Shown piece by piece: positions 60,802-64,000 of a stretch of DNA of 64,000 nt. The position numbers and the translations under genes are program-made. Below the pieces are notes generated by a model. That model had not been told where the DNA came from and did not search any database. It saw only the letters and a program-made list of their open reading frames with translations. The stretch lies in assembly GCF_030272615.1 (NCBI RefSeq), contig NC_081413.1, positions 156,546,349 to 156,610,348 on the forward strand, written 5' to 3'. How positions within the stretch are numbered: the stretch's first letter is position 1; every line of letters starts with the position of its first letter. The stretch comes from Cryptomeria japonica. Its lineage: Eukaryota; Streptophyta; Pinopsida; Cupressales; Cupressaceae.

Positions 60802-63627
60802 AAAGACGTAATTTATTCTATATTCAATTATGAAACAAAATACTTTTTATTCTTAAATAAACTCATGATTCTTCTAATAAGTATATTTAATACACTTTTC
60901 CATCCCAAGCTCTTGTACATGATTCCAATGAAATCATAATAAACACGAGATTTCTATAAATAGATAAAGAATTTTCATAAAATAGGAAAATTGTAGAAGT
61001 ATCTTAATCTTATCTTCATACAATACTTAGGCTTTTCTAATGACTTAAGTTTAAATAACAAAACATAAAGAAAAGAAAGAGATGCGTCCTTTGATTTGCA
61101 ATCCAAGCTATCTTCAATATAATCTTTATAATGAAGACGAGAACAAGATTCAGGTGCTTTTCCGCCCAACCTTGAAGTCTACACTTCCCCGAAATTCTTG
61201 GTCAATCAAGAATACCTGAACCTGCACGAATTGCTTATCAAAAAGAATTCGATAGACAAGATGGAATTTGGTGCATGCCTAAAATGATACATGCATTTTC
61301 AATTTTCTAATTCAATAAAGAAACAAGCAAGATCAATCAAGGATATGGTAGAGTGGATAAATAAATAAGTCCATCTATTTCAATGGTCAATTGGTTACTC
61401 AGTCGAGTATAATGCCATGCATAGCAATAAAATATAGTTTGGAAAAAGAAAACTCTCTCTCTATAACCCACATTCGACACCCGTCCTGGAAGGTAATCTT
61501 TCCAAACACACAAGCATATCTATCTTTCCTAATGTTCATCATAATGAGTACATAAAAAGACAATCTTTCTTTTCTCAATTCTAGCTTCCTATTTTTCTTG
61601 TGATAAAAATACGATATTAAAGAAGACAATCTTTCGTTAAATATATATATAAGAAAACAATCTTTCATTTGCAACTAAGTATATTTGTCAAGAAAACAAT
61701 CTCTCGTGGACAACAAATAAATCTGAAAAAGAAAACAATCTTTCGCTTCTATCTTTCAAGTTAATCAAAGACAAGAATTAAATATAAAAAGATGTAACAC
61801 ATGTATGTATCTTTACATAAAAAAATGAATAAAAAATGAGTACACATTCTTTTATTCAATTATCAAACATTTAAATAGCGTAATCATTAACTTGAATTCT
61901 ATTTCTTATGGTTTCCAATTTCCATGTTTATATCACCTAAGTTCTCTATCTTTCCATGTGTTTTGGTTTGTCTACCTCTTTTCTTGAATAACATATTTAG
62001 TTTGATACTAATATGTGGTTTTTTCATGATTTATGAATTCAACTAACTAATTTTACTAATTTTCCATAACAACATTTAACATGATGAAAATTCATAATGC
62101 GCATACCTATATGGCTTTTCAAATGAGATACCCAATAATCATCTTATCTTATAATGCACGTATCAAATTCAAGAGTGTAACTCTTTTCATCTCAAAATCA
62201 AAATAAACTTCAATATTTAATAACATTATCCTAATATTTCGTCTTCTTTGTGGTTCAAATTCAAATTTTATAATGCACAAACTCTCTCTATTCCCTTGCT
62301 CTGTTTCTAGAGGATTTTGTGATCTAATTTCTATGAGTTACACTATGTTTATCAACAAACCTTAAGAAAATATTTCATTATTTCATCTTTATTTACATGA
62401 ACATATTTTAAAGCAATTTAAAATGGTTTCATATCAAAAAATCGAATATCATGATTCTAATTGCTTCATTTGATTATTGTATAAATCTGAACAAAATAGA
62501 ACATTCTTTTATCTTTTAGATCTCTACAACAAAACTTGCTAGAATAGAGCCTACCTCTGAAATACAATCCAAGTCTGTTATGATCATTGATAAACTTCTC
62601 CCAAAACTGTCTGCAATACGTTCATATTTCTAATGCTATTCCTCCTCTATGTTGTTCTATCACTGGAGTCCTCTTCTCTTTATTCTCTAATCTCTCTTCT
62701 CTATTTGCTACCCTCTATTCTCTTTGAAATTCGACGCTAAATCTGAGATGATCGTCACCAATCTTTTACGTCTGGTCGTAATACTCCTAAATCTCCAATG
62801 CTTTTCTCTTCTACATTCCATTCTCTAGTCTTTCTCTTCCAATTCAATGGTCTATATATAGTGTTTTCATCTACCTTCTTTCCTATTTTCGGGCCCATCT
62901 CTCTTAGTGGTGATTGATTCTAAGTGACACCACACATTGTTTAACTGCAACATCATAGTCCTAGATGGTTTCGAACACTTATGTGTTCTCCATGCAATGA
63001 TATTCATTATCCCCGTTGTTGACACCAAAATGCTCAAGCCATTTAAGTTCTTTATTACCAATGTTATTATGTGGACTAATTACCACATAATTATTCAAAC
63101 ACATTGTGGTGTTCTTTACAAAATCTATGCTCATCTCAAACACTTCATCGTGGTTAATATTCCTTGCAGAATTCGTGTTCATTTCAAACACTACAAGTCT
63201 GCTTGATGCATGGTAGATTTATTATCAGCTCCTTTCAAATCAGTACCAAGTTATAGTGGCATTTAAGTCTTATGCCAAGTCAACTTTACTAGTAACGACT
63301 TCCATATAACATGCAAAGTTTATTAAATTAATTCCCAAACTGCATGTATTGTTTTTCGAAGACCAAGAATTCGTTATACCAACCACATACTGCATTGTCC
63401 ATGGCTTGATTGATGTGGTCAAAGGAAAACAAATCTGCAATGTGGTCGATATGAAAAGTATTAAAGGGGAGGAGGAGTGGTCGGTGGTAATACCGACCCC
63501 TCCCTATAAATATGGGGAGTAGTCGATATTACCATTGACCTCCCTCATTTAACATTTACTTTGCATTAAATAAACAGCCAACCCTTTCGGTTATTATGTT
63601 TTCAATTAAGTCACTTTTCATGTTTAT

Positions 63628-63630
<3 letters not shown>
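60802..63630. other. No gene seen
   Basis: AT-rich DNA. ACAATCTTTC and AAAACAATCTYTCG phrases repeat about every 45-60 bp between 61,490 and 61,745. No supported frame or RNA gene. Confidence 0.5.
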
Positions 63631-63633
<3 letters not shown>

Positions 63634-63668
<35 letters not shown>

Positions 63669-63697
63669 GAGACATACATACATACATACATACATAC

Positions 63698-63731
<34 letters not shown>

Positions 63732-63810
63732 ATATATATACATACATACGTGTATATATATACATACATACGTGTATATATATACATATATATGTATATA
63801 TATGTACATA

Positions 63811-63884
<74 letters not shown>
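63634..63884 (+). repeat. Compound microsatellite (CA)n, (CATA)n, (TG)n, (TA)n
   Basis: (CA)n at about 63,633-63,664, (CATA)n at about 63,673-63,700, (TG)n at about 63,701-63,730, ATACATACGTGTATATATAC repeats, then (AT)n at about 63,816-63,884. All overlapping frames are Tyr/Ile or Cys/Val artefacts. Confidence 0.93.
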
Positions 63885-63889
<5 letters not shown>

Positions 63890-64000
63890 CTCTGCAAAAA
63901 GGATTAGAAAATCTGTTTGATGGCAACACACACAAGAGCACAAGAAACAAACGTTAGTGTTAGCAACAAAAGATTATCCTAAACAAGCATATCAAGAGAG

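Noticed and set aside
63556-63957. Tyr/Ile and Cys/Val repeat frames
   Set aside because: Microsatellite translations.

Overview
The window looks like intergenic DNA from a very large, retrotransposon-packed plant genome, most likely a conifer or another gymnosperm. It is AT-rich and has one clearly intact host gene in 64 kb. The rest is LTR retrotransposons, solo LTRs, a large DNA transposon and microsatellites. The species cannot be read from the sequence.

Left part (1-23,437). This is mostly decayed repeat DNA. A solo LTR (3,104-3,883, TSD CCTAC) sits inside an old coding remnant. A decayed gag-like frame lies on the minus strand (about 4,300-4,990). An LTR ends at 8,981, and a purine-only tract with (GA)n covers 9,310-10,030. 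The host gene at 13,547-14,776 (+) encodes a fasciclin-like arabinogalactan protein. A G-box/ABRE lies about 260 bp upstream of it, and tRNA-like sequence abuts its start codon. A 1.05-kb non-LTR-type insertion with an 18-bp duplication lies at 18,590-19,638.

Right part (23,438-57,507) is a nest built around one Ty1/copia element. That element is on the minus strand at 23,443-57,502 and has perfect TSD AAGTA. Its 3' LTR (low coordinates) was hit by a solo LTR (23,849-24,954) and by a 12.1-kb TIR DNA transposon (25,820-37,928). Its reverse transcriptase was hit by a 582-bp non-LTR-type insertion (39,609-40,190). Its integrase was hit by a Ty3/gypsy chromovirus (+ strand, 41,653-54,659). The chromovirus 3' LTR was in turn hit by a non-autonomous gag-protease copia element (minus strand, 49,129-54,318).

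The most interesting object is the DNA transposon at 25,820-37,928. It is flanked by TTAA on both sides, and the other copia LTR preserves the empty TTAA site at 57,411. It has TIRs beginning GGG, clusters of GTACG motifs near both ends, and two convergent broken genes. One is a transposase-like frame series with motifs DFAENY, SDD..QFK and HGKGEHDG. The other is a ten-exon gene of unknown function that I could reconstruct by splice sites. A 1.1-kb element at 59,709-60,801 shares its TIR pattern GGG-N6-CACAAAG(A/C)TGGT, so this is a family and not a single copy.

Far right (57,508-64,000). This holds a second copy of the solo LTR seen at 3,104 (58,689-59,474, TSD CTGGG), the small TIR element, unassigned AT-rich DNA, and a CA/TATG/TA microsatellite cluster at 63,634-63,884.
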